The notes under the pieces were generated by a model. It did no database searches and was not told where the DNA came from. It was given only the letters and a program-made list of their open reading frames with translations. From Croceibacterium xixiisoli (GTDB taxonomy: Bacteria > Pseudomonadota > Alphaproteobacteria > Sphingomonadales > Sphingomonadaceae): 64,000 nt of DNA. The DNA is taken from NCBI RefSeq assembly GCF_009827305.1, contig NZ_WTYJ01000001.1:1426001-1490000 (forward strand), in the 5' to 3' direction. The first letter of the stretch is position 1, and each line of letters begins with the position of its first letter. Positions 17,694 to 27,874 of this stretch are shown piece by piece. Position numbers and translations under genes: made by a program.

Positions 17694-18647
17694 ATGAGGA
17701 TTTTGTTTGCAGCCGCCATGGCGGCGCTGATGTGTTCGACGGCGGTGCCCGCAGCGGCGCAGCTGAATGATCCCGTGGTGGCGCATCCGGATCCGGAATC
17801 GCTGTTCACCAGCCCCGATCCCAAACTGCACCGCAACAAGCAGGCCGCGCTCAACATCATAAAGGTGCTGCTCGAAGCCAATCAGTGGGATCGCGCGAGC
17901 GAGTTTCTGACCGACCGCTACATTCAGCACAATCCGCTGGCGGCATCAGGTCTGGACGCAGTGATCCATTATTTCACCCAGGTGGCCAAGGCCAAGCCGA
18001 CCCCCGTGCTCGAACGGACGCAGCGCCCAATCGTCGCCGTGCAAGCAGAGGGGGATTTCGTCACCGTGCTGTTCGTTCAGACCCTGCCGGTGCCGGGCAA
18101 GCCCGACCAGACCTACACCACCACCTGGTTCGACACCTGGCGCTTTGTCGATGGCAAGGCGGATGAGCATTGGGATCCCGCCACGCTGCCGCAGCCCCGG
18201 CCGCAGGCAGCCGCTGCTGATACAGCAACAAGCCAGCTGGCGGATCGCGCGGCGATCGACCGGCTGATGTGGGATTATGTCCGTGCCGCCGATACGACCG
18301 ATGCGGATCGCTATGCGAGCGTCTTCACCGAAGACGGGTCGTTCAACAGCATCAAGGGCCGCGAAGCGCTCCACAAGTTCATCGCCGATCTGGACGCCGA
18401 TCAGGACAAGCGTCGCGCCGATGGCACGCTGACCGGCGACATGCGCCATTTCATGACCAATCAGAATGTCGAATTCGTGTCCCCGGATCATGCCCGCGTC
18501 CGCTATTACTGGCAGACGGTGTTCGGTGGCGCCGATCGCGCCAATCCGCCGCGAATGGCGGCGGCTGGCACCGGCGTGGACGATGTCGTGCGCGTGGGCG
18601 GCCGCTGGCTGATCCAGAGCCGCAATGTGGCCCCGACCAACGAGTAA
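17694..18647 (+). CDS. Exported protein with two SnoaL-like (NTF2-fold) domains
   Basis: 317 residues with a clear Sec signal peptide (residues 1-22, ending AAAQ). Domain one (about 45-165) looks like a SnoaL-like polyketide cyclase/ester hydrolase relative with QHNP and a final DTWRFVDGKADEHWD. Domain two (about 188-312) starts AAIDRLMWDYVRAADTTD and ends with GRWLIQSRNV, the pattern of SnoaL_4-type NTF2 domains. A GAGGGAGA ribosome site precedes the ATG. Substrate unknown; fusion of two NTF2 folds from different subfamilies on an exported chain is unusual. Confidence 0.75.
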   Translation: MRILFAAAMAALMCSTAVPAAAQLNDPVVAHPDPESLFTSPDPKLHRNKQAALNIIKVLLEANQWDRASEFLTDRYIQHNPLAASGLDAVIHYFTQVAKAKPTPVLERTQRPIVAVQAEGDFVTVLFVQTLPVPGKPDQTYTTTWFDTWRFVDGKADEHWDPATLPQPRPQAAAADTATSQLADRAAIDRLMWDYVRAADTTDADRYASVFTEDGSFNSIKGREALHKFIADLDADQDKRRADGTLTGDMRHFMTNQNVEFVSPDHARVRYYWQTVFGGADRANPPRMAAAGTGVDDVVRVGGRWLIQSRNVAPTNE

Positions 18648-18660
18648 TTGATTGCGCTCT

Positions 18661-18691
18661 ACATGGGGCAGGCGGATCGTCTGCCCCATGT
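18661..18691. terminator. Hairpin between convergent genes
   Basis: Eleven-bp perfect inverted repeat ACATGGGGCAG/CTGCCCCATGT (18661-18671 with 18681-18691) sits in the 57-base gap between two convergent genes. No T-run follows, so termination efficiency is uncertain. Confidence 0.5.
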
Positions 18692-18704
18692 GGATCGTCG
18701 CACC

Positions 18705-19283
18705 TCAGGTTGCGATTTCTTCTTCGACCACGGTGAGATCGATCATCTCGGCATTATAGCCATAACCGATCTCGATCCAGATCAGCCGGTCTTCGGCGTG
18801 GATCAGGAACTGTCGAAAACGATAGGGCGCCGGATCGTAAAGATCGCGAACGAAAGCCGGGGCATTCTCATCAATCATCTTGCGCCCGGCTTCGGGCATG
18901 CTGCCGTCGAACACGCGGTGGCCGCCCATGCTGGTGATCTGCTGTTCGATCCCGCGCAGGAACAGCAGTTCGTTCCATTCCCCGCCATCGGCAAAGATAT
19001 CCGCATGCCAATAGGCGCCCGTGGCGACATGCAGTTCGCCTTTGGGGAAGACATATTTTTCCGCCAGGCTCAGCCGCTTTGCTCCCCCGTCGCGGAAGCC
19101 AGCGGGAATGGAGACATGGGGGAACTCTCCGATATCCTGCTCCGCGGGGGCAAAGGCCTGTGCGTCAAAGGCCGGAGTATTCGGATCTTGTGCGTGGACA
19201 AGCCCGACCGGCGCCACAGCCCCGGCAAACAGCATGCAGATAAAGGCGAGGCGACAGGTCGTGGGGAAGCGGCGCATCATCAT
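18705..19283 (-). CDS. Exported protein of unknown function (192 aa)
   Basis: Not recognised. The start is one of three consecutive ATG codons at 19283, 19280 and 19277, behind AAGGA at 19292-19288. A signal peptide of about 30 residues ends near LVHAQ. The mature part has no cysteine pattern or catalytic motif that I can identify; it is acidic and ends in EEEIAT. Convergent with the SnoaL-like gene and divergent from the TonB receptor. Confidence 0.65.
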   Translation of the reverse strand: MMMRRFPTTCRLAFICMLFAGAVAPVGLVHAQDPNTPAFDAQAFAPAEQDIGEFPHVSIPAGFRDGGAKRLSLAEKYVFPKGELHVATGAYWHADIFADGGEWNELLFLRGIEQQITSMGGHRVFDGSMPEAGRKMIDENAPAFVRDLYDPAPYRFRQFLIHAEDRLIWIEIGYGYNAEMIDLTVVEEEIAT

Positions 19284-19530
19284 CCAGTCCTTGTGATTGG
19301 CGGATGCTCTGGTGCTGTGCAGCTGCGACAAAACGATGACAACGCACGGATTCCCTTAATTTCACATGCTATTGAACGAATCAAATTACTATCATAACAT
19401 TCGTTACTAAGGTCGGGCTTCACACGACACCGGCCGGCAATGGGTTTGGGGAGGCTTGATCCGGCACGATTTCCGGACAGGATTCGTGTTGCCTGATCAC
19501 GCGTGGCCCCCAAATTTGGGGAGGGAGAAC

Positions 19531-22425
19531 ATGCGGCGGACTACACTGGGGAATGTTTCGGTTTCACGCACCGCCTGCGCCATCGCGCTGATCAATGCTC
19601 TGGCCTTTGCAACGCCTGCCTTTGCCCAATCGGCAGAGACAGAACCTGTCCAGCAACAGATCATCGTCACCGGATCGCGCATCGCCTCCGCCGCGCTGGA
19701 CAGTCCCAATCCGGTCACCGTGGTGGGCGCGGAACAGATCCAGAGTCTGGGCCAGACCAATGTCGCCCAGGTGCTGCAGACCATTCCGCAGAACTCTGCC
19801 TTCGTGACCGATGACAATGTCGGGCTCGGCAATTTCAACGTCGGGGCGCAGCTGGCGAACCTGCGCGGGCTCAATCCCTTCTTCGGAACGCGCACCCTGA
19901 CGCTGGTGGACAGCAAGCGCTTCGTTCCCTCCACCAATGGCGGGGCGGTCGATCTCAACCTGATCCCCTCCGTGCTCGTCGAACGGGTGGAGGTGGTTAC
20001 CGGCGGGGCGTCGGCCATCTATGGCACTGACGCGATCGCCGGTGTGGTCAATGTCATCCTGAACAAGAAGATGCAGGGCCTGCGCGCGCAGCTGGATTAT
20101 GGGGTCACGGAAGAAGGGGATGGGGAAGAATTCCACGGCGCGCTGGCGGCGGGCACGTCCTTTGCCGGCGGCGCGGGCAATATCGTGGTCGGCGGGGAAT
20201 ATTCGCAGAGCTTCGGCATCGGGATATGCTCGCAGGTGCGCGACTGGTGCAAATCCTCCTACGGCCAATTCACCAACACCGGCTTCGGCAGCAATGGCCA
20301 GCCCAACTTCATCATCGGGCCTAATGCGCTTGGCGCGGGCGCCTCGCAGACAGGCGTGTTTGCCCAGTTCCTCAATGCCCCGGGCGTGGCAAACATGCAG
20401 TTCAACGCCGCTGGCAACGCGCTGGTGCCGTTCGATCCGGGCGAATATGTGTCCACGCCCGATATTTCCTATTTCAACCGCCAGGGCGGCGATGGCGGCC
20501 CGGTCGGCCCCTATGATGCCACGCGCATGCGCCCGCCGGTCGAGCGTTTCGCCCTTTACGGCCATCTGGAATTCGAGGTTTCCCCTGCCTTTATCCCCTA
20601 TATCGACATCTCTTACGGCGGACGCTCGTCCTCCAATGTGCAGGGATCGCAGGGTGCCAGCCTGGCGGTAATTTCGGCGGACAATGCCTTCCTCACCCCG
20701 GACACCCAGCAATTGTTGGCGGACAATGGCGGCATTGCCTTCTTCAACCGCAACACCAACAATATCGTCGATCAGGTGAATGCCACCAAGAACACCACCT
20801 TCCGCGTGGTCGCTGGGGCGGACGGCACCTTTGCCCCGCGCTGGAACTACGGGATCTATTATACCTACGGCCGCAATGATCAGAGCCAGCGGCTTTATGG
20901 CAACCAGGTCACCAGCTTCTTCGGCTGGGCGCTGGACGCGGTGATCGATCCGGAAACCAATCAGGCGGTCTGCCGCCAGGTGCTGCTCGGCAACCCAGCC
21001 GCCGCCGGGTGCCAGCCGCTCAACCTGTTCGGCAGCAACAATGCCAGCCAAGCCGCGATCGACTACGCCTATCGCACGCTGCCCGAAGAATTTCGCTTCG
21101 AACAGCAGGTGGTCGCTGCCAGCGTAACGGGCGATCTGTTTGACGGGATCGGGGCCGGGCCGGTCGGCGTGGCGCTGGGCGCGGAGTATCGCCACGAAAG
21201 CGGCGATGTCTCCCATCTCGGCCTACCCTATTACAACGACTTCCTGCTGACCTATGGTAATGATTTTTCTGGTAAATCCGACATCTATGAAATTTATGGC
21301 GAAGTCAGCGTGCCCCTGCTGCAGGACAGTGCGTTGGGCCGTTCGCTGGAAGTGGATGCCGCCGTGCGCCATAGCTGGAACACTAGCACATCGGGCGTCA
21401 CCAATATCTCCCGCACGACGGAAGCGACGACCTATAAATTTTCGCTGCTCTATGATCCGATCGACGAGATCCGCCTGCGGGCCAGCCATTCGCGCGATAT
21501 CCGTTCGCCCGGCTTCCGCGAACTCTATTATGGCCAGGTGTTGGGCGCGGGGAATCCCTTCGCTTCGGTCAACAATCCGTTCAACGGCGGCGCGCCCGAT
21601 GCCGCGACGCTGGATTTTGGCGGTTCGGTGCTGCTGACCCCGGAAACGGCGGATACCTGGACGGCGGGAATTGTGCTGACACCATTCCCGCGGTTCCGGG
21701 CATCGGTGGATTGGTATCAGATCAAGATCAGGGACGCGATCGGCGCGATCGGCCAGCAGGTGATCGTCGACAGCTGCTTTGCCGAACAGCTGCTGTGCGA
21801 TCGCATAGAGGCCAATGATGATTACACCGACATCACCTATATCGACAACAATCTGACCAATCTCAATGGCTTTACCTCTCGCGGGCTGGATGTGGAGCTG
21901 GCCTATTCGCTGCCGCTGGGCGGGGATAGCGTGATCGATCTGCGCACGCTGTTCAGCTATATCTACAATCTGAAGGTCGATGCCGGCGGGCGGGTGATCG
22001 ACTATGCCGGGCAGAGCGGGCCGGTGGCATCCTTCGGCGATTTCAATACCACGCCGAAACTCACCGCGCAGGCCTTCCTCACTTATCGCAACGATGCTTT
22101 CACCGCGGTGCTCAGCGGTCGCTATGTGGGCAAGGGCCGCTACAACGCGACCTACATCGGCCCCGATGAGGAGGGGTATTCCCCGACCGCAATCAATTCG
22201 ATCTCCGACAATTCGGTGGATGATCGCTTCTACACCGGGCTGGCGCTGACCTATCGCTTCGATCTGGACGACGGCACATCCAGCTTTGAACTGTTCGGCA
22301 CGGTGAGCAATCTGCTCAATGTGTCCCCGCCGGTGGCGCCGGGCGGGAATGGCTACCCCACCAATCCGGTCTATTTCGACACCGCTGGCCGATCGTATCG
22401 CATGGGCGTGCGGGTGAAGATCTGA
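19531..22425 (+). CDS. TonB-dependent outer membrane receptor
   Basis: Outer membrane beta-barrel importer for an unknown ligand. 964 residues from the ATG at 19531, which has a strong GGGGAGGGAG ribosome site. Signal peptide to about residue 33 (AFAQ). TonB-box-like QQIIVTGSRI at 42-51, plug domain with NVAQVLQTIPQ and VERVEVVTGGASAIYGTDAIAGVVNV in separate parts, then a long barrel with a typical late TYRFD strand and a C-terminal strand ending RMGVRVKI. Of the sphingomonad receptor type with a Gly/Asn-rich barrel. No ligand-specific neighbour (no amidohydrolase or siderophore genes), so the substrate cannot be inferred. Confidence 0.92.
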   Translation: MRRTTLGNVSVSRTACAIALINALAFATPAFAQSAETEPVQQQIIVTGSRIASAALDSPNPVTVVGAEQIQSLGQTNVAQVLQTIPQNSAFVTDDNVGLGNFNVGAQLANLRGLNPFFGTRTLTLVDSKRFVPSTNGGAVDLNLIPSVLVERVEVVTGGASAIYGTDAIAGVVNVILNKKMQGLRAQLDYGVTEEGDGEEFHGALAAGTSFAGGAGNIVVGGEYSQSFGIGICSQVRDWCKSSYGQFTNTGFGSNGQPNFIIGPNALGAGASQTGVFAQFLNAPGVANMQFNAAGNALVPFDPGEYVSTPDISYFNRQGGDGGPVGPYDATRMRPPVERFALYGHLEFEVSPAFIPYIDISYGGRSSSNVQGSQGASLAVISADNAFLTPDTQQLLADNGGIAFFNRNTNNIVDQVNATKNTTFRVVAGADGTFAPRWNYGIYYTYGRNDQSQRLYGNQVTSFFGWALDAVIDPETNQAVCRQVLLGNPAAAGCQPLNLFGSNNASQAAIDYAYRTLPEEFRFEQQVVAASVTGDLFDGIGAGPVGVALGAEYRHESGDVSHLGLPYYNDFLLTYGNDFSGKSDIYEIYGEVSVPLLQDSALGRSLEVDAAVRHSWNTSTSGVTNISRTTEATTYKFSLLYDPIDEIRLRASHSRDIRSPGFRELYYGQVLGAGNPFASVNNPFNGGAPDAATLDFGGSVLLTPETADTWTAGIVLTPFPRFRASVDWYQIKIRDAIGAIGQQVIVDSCFAEQLLCDRIEANDDYTDITYIDNNLTNLNGFTSRGLDVELAYSLPLGGDSVIDLRTLFSYIYNLKVDAGGRVIDYAGQSGPVASFGDFNTTPKLTAQAFLTYRNDAFTAVLSGRYVGKGRYNATYIGPDEEGYSPTAINSISDNSVDDRFYTGLALTYRFDLDDGTSSFELFGTVSNLLNVSPPVAPGGNGYPTNPVYFDTAGRSYRMGVRVKI

Positions 22426-22459
22426 TCCTGTTCAAGCAACAACGGTATAACATGGGGGA

Positions 22460-22488
22460 GGGGGTCACCGCAGGGTGGCCCCCTTTTT
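22460..22488 (+). terminator. Intrinsic terminator after the TonB receptor
   Basis: Ten-bp stem GGGGGTCACC/GGTGGCCCCC (22460-22469 with 22474-22483, one T-G wobble), GCAG loop, then TTTTT. Confidence 0.9.
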
Positions 22489-22520
22489 ATGCGGTCCGGC
22501 TGGCTGGAAAACGCCCGACC

Positions 22521-23423
22521 TTAATCCTGCGGTACGCGCAATTCCTGGGCCAGCATGCGGAATTCATCCGAACGGGGGGAATTCTTGCGCCACACCAGCG
22601 CGATTTCACGGGTGGCATTCAGCGCCTTGAGCGGACGGGCGACGACCTGGGTATCGTTCAATATCCCGGCGTCCAGCGCCATTTGCGGCAGCATGGTGAC
22701 GCCCAGCCCATTATCGACCATCTGCACCAGCGTATGCAGTGATGTGCCGATCATGGTGGCGGATGCGCGCAGTTCGGGGCGGTTGCAGGCCGCCAGCGCG
22801 TGTTCGCGCAGGCAATGGCCGTCTTCCAACAGCAACAGCCGGCCTTCATCAATCATCGAAGGCGGGATCATGTCCGGCGGATCGCGTGGTTCATCTTCCG
22901 GGAAGGCAACGAACAGCCGGTCATCAGCGATATGTTCGCTGTCCACCTCTCCGGTAGCGAAGGGCAGGGCCAGCAGCACGCAATCGGCGCGGCCATGGTG
23001 CAGCGATTCGATCGCGGCGCTGCTGGTTTCTTCCCGCAGAAACAGCTTCAGCGCCGGGCGCTCCCGCCGCAGCCGGGGCAGCATGCGTGGCAGCAGGAAG
23101 GGGGCGATAGTCGGGATGACGCTCATGCGCAATTCGCCGGCCAGGGGCTGCCCGGCGGCCTGCACCAGATCGGACAGTTCTTCCGCCTCGCGCAGCAGCC
23201 GGTGGGCCTTCGCCACCACGGCATTGCCCAGCGGGGTGAAACGCACCACCCGGCGGCTGCGTTCGACCAGCATCACGCCCAGCAGCGATTCGAGTTCCCG
23301 CAACCCGGCAGACAGTGTCGATTGCGAAACAAAGCACGCCTCCGCAGCACGGCCGAAATGGCCATGTTCATGCAGCGACACCAGATATTGCAGCTGCTTG
23401 ATGGTGGGGAGATAGGTGCTCAA
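22521..23423 (-). CDS. oxyR: Hydrogen peroxide-responsive LysR regulator OxyR
   Basis: Redox-sensing LysR-type activator of peroxide defence. 300 residues: N-terminal winged HTH (HFGRAAEACFVSQSTLSAGL at about 22-41) and a substrate-binding-like domain. Both redox cysteines of OxyR are present, C204 in DGHCLREHAL and C213, nine residues apart as in the E. coli C199/C208 pair. A TTG at 23423 is taken as the start because it gives the normal N-terminus (M)STYLPTIKQLQYL; the longer open frame would overlap rnd. It begins 11 bases after the rnd stop, so the two are probably co-transcribed. Confidence 0.92.
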   Translation of the reverse strand: MSTYLPTIKQLQYLVSLHEHGHFGRAAEACFVSQSTLSAGLRELESLLGVMLVERSRRVVRFTPLGNAVVAKAHRLLREAEELSDLVQAAGQPLAGELRMSVIPTIAPFLLPRMLPRLRRERPALKLFLREETSSAAIESLHHGRADCVLLALPFATGEVDSEHIADDRLFVAFPEDEPRDPPDMIPPSMIDEGRLLLLEDGHCLREHALAACNRPELRASATMIGTSLHTLVQMVDNGLGVTMLPQMALDAGILNDTQVVARPLKALNATREIALVWRKNSPRSDEFRMLAQELRVPQD

Positions 23424-23433
23424 CCGCTGTGGC

Positions 23434-24729
23434 TCATTCTTCCCCGGGTTTGCCGGTGCTGTCGCCAATGCTGTCGTCGGCGTCGTCCTCTGCGTCAAAT
23501 CGGGGGAAATCATCCCCGTCATCGGCTTCGGGTAAGACCGCATCGCTGGGTGTCACCACTGCCGCCGGATCGATCCGGGTCATCTTCAGCCGGCCGTTCT
23601 CGACCGCGAAGCCCATCTTGCCTTCCACCAGCTCCAGCGCATCGCGACCGAAGGTTTCGAACCGCCAGCCTTCCAGCATCGGCAGCTTGCGCACACCGGC
23701 TGCCAGCATTTCCAGTTCTTCGGAGCGGGTCAGCAACCGTGCCGCCACATCGATTTCGCGCGACCGGATCTTTAGCAGCAGCTTCAGCAGATCGGCCACC
23801 AGCGCGCCTTCCTTACCCAAAGGCGCACCGCGCTTGGGCTTGTCGGGCATTTCATCGTCGGGCAGTTCGGTCGCATCGCGCAGCACGCGCATCAGCCGCT
23901 TGCCGATGTCATTGTCGCGCCAAGCCTGGCTCAGCCCGCGCACCTTGGCCAGATCTTCCTGCTTCTTGGGCGGGTGGCTGGCTAGATCAGCCAGGGTTTC
24001 ATCCCGCATGATCCGCCCGCGCGGAATATCCTTCGATTGCGCTTCGCCTTCGCGCCAGGCGGCAATGGCCTTCAACCGGCCGAGCACCAGGGCATTGCGG
24101 CTGGGCGGGCGGATCTTGCGCCAGGCCAGATCGACATCATTGGCGTAATTGGCCGGATCGGCCAGCCGTTCCATCTCTGCATTCAGCCACACGCCGCGCC
24201 CGGTCTTGATCAGCCGCTTGAGGATGCGGGGGAAGATCGTTGCCAGATAGGTGACGTCGCCGATGGCATATTCGATCTGTCGGTCGGTCAGCGGGCGGCG
24301 GCTCCAGTCCGTGAAGCGCGCGCCCTTGTCGATCGTCTTGCCCAGCCAGCTTTCGACCAGATTGGCATAGCCGATCTGTTCGCTCTGGCTGATGGCCATC
24401 ATGGCGATCTGGGTGTCGAAGATCGGGTGCGGGGTCTTTCCGGTCAGATTGTAGATGATTTCCACATCCTGCCCGCCGGCATGGAAGACCTTCAGCACGT
24501 CCTCATTCTCGGTCAGCAGATCCAGCAGCGGGGTCATGTCCAGCCCGGGCGCCAGCGGATCGATCGCGGCCGCTTCTTCCGCATTGCCGATCTGCACCAG
24601 GCACAGCAGCGGATAATAGGTGTTTTCCCGCATGAATTCCGTGTCCACGCAGACGAAATCGCTGCGGGCCATGCGATCACACAGATCGGCCAGTTCATCG
24701 GTGGTGGTAATGAGCGGGTGTATTTTCAT
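23434..24729 (-). CDS. rnd: Ribonuclease D
   Basis: 3'-5' exoribonuclease for tRNA 3'-end maturation. 431 residues. The DEDD exonuclease domain starts with D29 and E31 in CVDTEFMREN and continues through VFHAGGQDVEII; HRDC-like helical domains follow. The acidic tail (DDGDDFPRFDAEDDADDS) is unusual but harmless. The ATG at 24729 gives the family N-terminus; the frame is open to 24789. Divergent from aspS. Confidence 0.94.
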   Translation of the reverse strand: MKIHPLITTTDELADLCDRMARSDFVCVDTEFMRENTYYPLLCLVQIGNAEEAAAIDPLAPGLDMTPLLDLLTENEDVLKVFHAGGQDVEIIYNLTGKTPHPIFDTQIAMMAISQSEQIGYANLVESWLGKTIDKGARFTDWSRRPLTDRQIEYAIGDVTYLATIFPRILKRLIKTGRGVWLNAEMERLADPANYANDVDLAWRKIRPPSRNALVLGRLKAIAAWREGEAQSKDIPRGRIMRDETLADLASHPPKKQEDLAKVRGLSQAWRDNDIGKRLMRVLRDATELPDDEMPDKPKRGAPLGKEGALVADLLKLLLKIRSREIDVAARLLTRSEELEMLAAGVRKLPMLEGWRFETFGRDALELVEGKMGFAVENGRLKMTRIDPAAVVTPSDAVLPEADDGDDFPRFDAEDDADDSIGDSTGKPGEE

Positions 24730-24844
24730 CGTCGCTTTTCTATAGGGCACCGCAGTGAATGCCGGTCGGCTTGACAAGCGGATGCCCATCCCCTGTTAGC
24801 GCCAGCTTTCTAGCGCCATAGCCATGATTACGGAAAGAGTCAGG

Positions 24845-26665
24845 ATGCACGCCTATCGTACCCACAATTGTGCCGCCCTCAGCGCTGAAAATGTCGGGGA
24901 TACGGTCCGGCTTTCGGGCTGGGTGCATCGCAAGCGCGATCACGGCGGCGTCCTGTTCGTCGATCTGCGCGACCATTACGGCATCACCCAGATCGTGGCG
25001 GACAGCGATTCTCCCGCTCTGGCCGTGTTCGAAGGGCTGCGCGCGGAAAGCGTCGTCACCATCGATGGGGAAGTGAAGGCGCGCGCCGAAGGTACCGCCA
25101 ACCCCAATCTGCCGACCGGTGCGATCGAGGTCTTCGCTCGCAGCGCACTGGTGCAGAGCCGCGCCGACGAACTGCCGCTGCCGGTGGCCGGGGAGCAGGA
25201 ATATCCGGAAGATATCCGTCTCAAGTACCGCTTCCTCGATCTGCGCCGCGAAACGCTGCACGCCAATATCGTCAAGCGGACGAAGATCATTGCCGACATG
25301 CGCCAGCGCATGGGCGAACTCGGGTTTACCGAATATTCGACCCCGATCCTGACGGCGTCCAGCCCGGAAGGCGCGCGCGACTTCCTGGTGCCCAGCCGCA
25401 TCCATCCCGGCAAGTTCTACGCCCTGCCGCAGGCGCCGCAGCAGTATAAGCAGCTGCTGATGGTGGCCGGCTTCGATCGCTATTTCCAGATCGCCCCCTG
25501 CTTCCGCGACGAAGATCCGCGTGCGGATCGTCTGCCGGGCGAATTCTACCAGCTCGACCTGGAAATGAGCTTCGTCACGCAGGAAGAGGTGTGGGAAACC
25601 ATGGAGCCGGTGATCGCCGGCACCTTCGAAGCCTTCGCCGAAGGGCGCCGGGTGACCCCGTCGGGACAGTTCCCGCGCATCACCTATGCCGATTCGATCC
25701 TGAAATACGGCACGGACAAGCCCGATCTGCGCAACCCGTTGATCATCAGCGATGTGACCGCGCATTTCGAACAGTCCGGCTTCGGCATCTTCGAAAAGAT
25801 CGTCGCTGGTGGCGGGCGCGTGCGGGTGATCCCGGCGCCGAACACGGCGGACAAGAGCCGCAAGTTCTTCGACGAAATGAACGGCTGGGCGCAGGGCGAA
25901 GGTTACACCGGCCTCGGCTATGTCACCCGCAAGGGCGGCGAATTCGGTGGCCCGATCGCCAAGAATCACGGCGCTGACCGGATGGCCGAACTCTATGCCG
26001 AACTCGGCCTTGGTGACGATGACGGGCTGTTCTTTGCCGCCGGCAAGGAATCGGTCGCAGCCAAGCTGGCCGGCGCTGCCCGTATCCGTGTGGGTGAACA
26101 GCTTGGCCTGATCGAGCAGGATTGCTTCGAATTCGCCTGGATCGTCGACTTCCCGTTCTACGAATATGACGAGGATGAAAAGCGCGTCGATTTCAGCCAC
26201 AACCCCTTCTCGATGCCGCAGGGCGGGCTGGAGGCGTTGGAAACGCGCGATCCGCTGGAAATCAACGCCTATCAATATGATCTGGTCTGCAACGGCTATG
26301 AACTGGCTTCGGGCTCGATCCGCAACCACATGCCCGATGCGATGGTGAAGGCCTTCGAAATCGTCGGCCTGAGCAAGCAGGACGTGGAAGATCGCTTCGG
26401 CGGCCTTTACCGCGCCTTCCACTATGGCGCTCCGCCGCATGGCGGCATGGCGGCCGGGATCGACCGCATCGTGATGCTGCTGTGCGGCGCGGTCAATCTG
26501 CGTGAAATTACGCTGTTCCCGATGAACCAGCGCGCCGAAGACCTGCTGATGGGCGCGCCAAGCCTGGCAGAAAACAAGCAATTGCGCGAACTGAACATCC
26601 GCGTGACCGAACAGCCTTCCACAACGGCAGCAGCAGCGGTGCCGGTCGCGCCATCGGCTGGCTGA
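24845..26665 (+). CDS. aspS: Aspartyl-tRNA synthetase (bacterial type)
   Basis: Class II synthetase charging tRNA-Asp, possibly also tRNA-Asn as in many alphaproteobacteria. 606 residues with the bacterial-type insertion: N-terminal OB-fold ([12 protein letters not shown]), motif 2 [22 protein letters not shown] domain in the middle, motif 3 GIDRIVMLL. The ATG at 24845 gives the usual MHAYRTH start; an ATG at 24824 is also in frame. An Ala/Thr-rich tail ends the protein. A strong terminator follows. Confidence 0.97.
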   Translation: MHAYRTHNCAALSAENVGDTVRLSGWVHRKRDHGGVLFVDLRDHYGITQIVADSDSPALAVFEGLRAESVVTIDGEVKARAEGTANPNLPTGAIEVFARSALVQSRADELPLPVAGEQEYPEDIRLKYRFLDLRRETLHANIVKRTKIIADMRQRMGELGFTEYSTPILTASSPEGARDFLVPSRIHPGKFYALPQAPQQYKQLLMVAGFDRYFQIAPCFRDEDPRADRLPGEFYQLDLEMSFVTQEEVWETMEPVIAGTFEAFAEGRRVTPSGQFPRITYADSILKYGTDKPDLRNPLIISDVTAHFEQSGFGIFEKIVAGGGRVRVIPAPNTADKSRKFFDEMNGWAQGEGYTGLGYVTRKGGEFGGPIAKNHGADRMAELYAELGLGDDDGLFFAAGKESVAAKLAGAARIRVGEQLGLIEQDCFEFAWIVDFPFYEYDEDEKRVDFSHNPFSMPQGGLEALETRDPLEINAYQYDLVCNGYELASGSIRNHMPDAMVKAFEIVGLSKQDVEDRFGGLYRAFHYGAPPHGGMAAGIDRIVMLLCGAVNLREITLFPMNQRAEDLLMGAPSLAENKQLRELNIRVTEQPSTTAAAAVPVAPSAG

Positions 26666-26697
26666 TCATCTGCGATCAACTGATCTGCCTTTTCATG

Positions 26698-26730
26698 AAA
26701 CGGCCGCAACGCAGGTTGCGGCCGTTTTTG
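26698..26730 (+). terminator. Intrinsic terminator after aspS
   Basis: Thirteen-bp perfect stem AAACGGCCGCAAC/GTTGCGGCCGTTT (26698-26710 with 26715-26727), GCAG loop, T-run. Confidence 0.93.
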
Positions 26731-26793
26731 TATCAGGGGGTTGCTACGAGTGTATAAAATGTTTGATAGGGCAACAGTTCAATAATGTAACGA

Positions 26794-27738
26794 ATGAGAA
26801 AGTTGCCGATGGTACTGGCGGTAAGACAGGTTCACCCCCGTTTCTTCGGGGAGATCACCGGCGCGGATCTGATCGGTGAACCCGATGAAAACCTGCGCAA
26901 TTTTGTCGAACAAGCGATGGCCGAACATGCGGTGTGCGTGGTTCGTCACAGCCCGATCAGCGATGAACAGCATCTGCGCTTTGCCCGGCTGTTCGGCCCG
27001 CTGGAACTGCCGCCCGGCTATGCAGAGCGCAAGGCGGCCAGCGTGCGCCCGCGGATTGCGCCCGAAATGTTCTTCGCCGGCAATATCGACGATGACAATC
27101 AGATCATCCCGCCAAAGCCGCCTTCGCAGGATATCGGGGCAGGCGCGCAGCGCTTCCACGCCGACAGTTCGTTTAACCCGCAACCGAGCAAATGGTCGAT
27201 GCTGCGCGGGGTTGAATGTCCGCCGTCGGAAGTGGGCGGCGACACGCTGTTCGCCGATATGCGCGCCGCCTTCGACGATCTCCCGCCCGAGATGCAGCAG
27301 CGGCTGGAAGGACTGACCGGCATTCATGATTTCTGGAAGGGGCGCGAATATGCCGGCCTGACGGTCAGTGATTCCATGCGCACGCGTTTCCGCATGCCGC
27401 CGATGGAGCATCCGCTGGTCCGCACCATGGCCAACGGACGGAAAAGCCTGTTCGTGGGCGGCCATTGCACCGGGGTGAAGGGGATGAGCGAAGAAGAAGG
27501 CCATGAACTGGTCGAATGGCTTTATCGTCACACCACCTCTGACCAATATGTCCACCGCCATCAATGGGTCGAAGGCGACATCGTGATCTGGGAAAATCGC
27601 TGCGCCTTGCATGCTGCGACTCCGCTAAATACCAGCGAATATCGGCGTGACATGCGTCGCGCGACGGTGAATGAATCCGGTCGGGAAATGGATGCGTATC
27701 ATGCTGCCGGCATCACCGGTGCCTCGCTGACGGATTGA
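26794..27738 (+). CDS. TauD/TfdA-type Fe(II)/2-oxoglutarate-dependent dioxygenase
   Basis: Oxygenase of the TauD/TfdA family. 314 residues; the 2-His-1-carboxylate triad is visible as H122 and D124 in RFHADSSF and H273 in CALHAATP, and the 2-oxoglutarate arginine is in RRDMRRAT near 285-289. The sequence HADSSFNPQPSKWSMLRG resembles the 2,4-D dioxygenase TfdA branch more than taurine dioxygenase, but no other phenoxyacetate or sulfonate genes are near. Start at 26794 or the in-frame ATG at 26809; neither has a good ribosome site. Substrate unknown. Confidence 0.85.
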   Translation: MRKLPMVLAVRQVHPRFFGEITGADLIGEPDENLRNFVEQAMAEHAVCVVRHSPISDEQHLRFARLFGPLELPPGYAERKAASVRPRIAPEMFFAGNIDDDNQIIPPKPPSQDIGAGAQRFHADSSFNPQPSKWSMLRGVECPPSEVGGDTLFADMRAAFDDLPPEMQQRLEGLTGIHDFWKGREYAGLTVSDSMRTRFRMPPMEHPLVRTMANGRKSLFVGGHCTGVKGMSEEEGHELVEWLYRHTTSDQYVHRHQWVEGDIVIWENRCALHAATPLNTSEYRRDMRRATVNESGREMDAYHAAGITGASLTD

Positions 27739-27874
27739 TCAGCATGGGCGCATTTTGTGACCATGATGCGATAGTGCGCCGGTTGGTATCGTTGCGCCGC
27801 CTCTTGCCACCGCGCAAACCTGTCATTAGGGGCGGGATGAGAGTTGAACGCCCCATTCTGAAAGGCATAGTTTC

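Noticed and set aside
24740-26581. A 613-codon frame antisense to aspS
   Set aside because: Long antisense frames are expected in GC-rich genes; the plus strand has every aspS motif and the antisense product is low-complexity His/Arg/Gln-rich.
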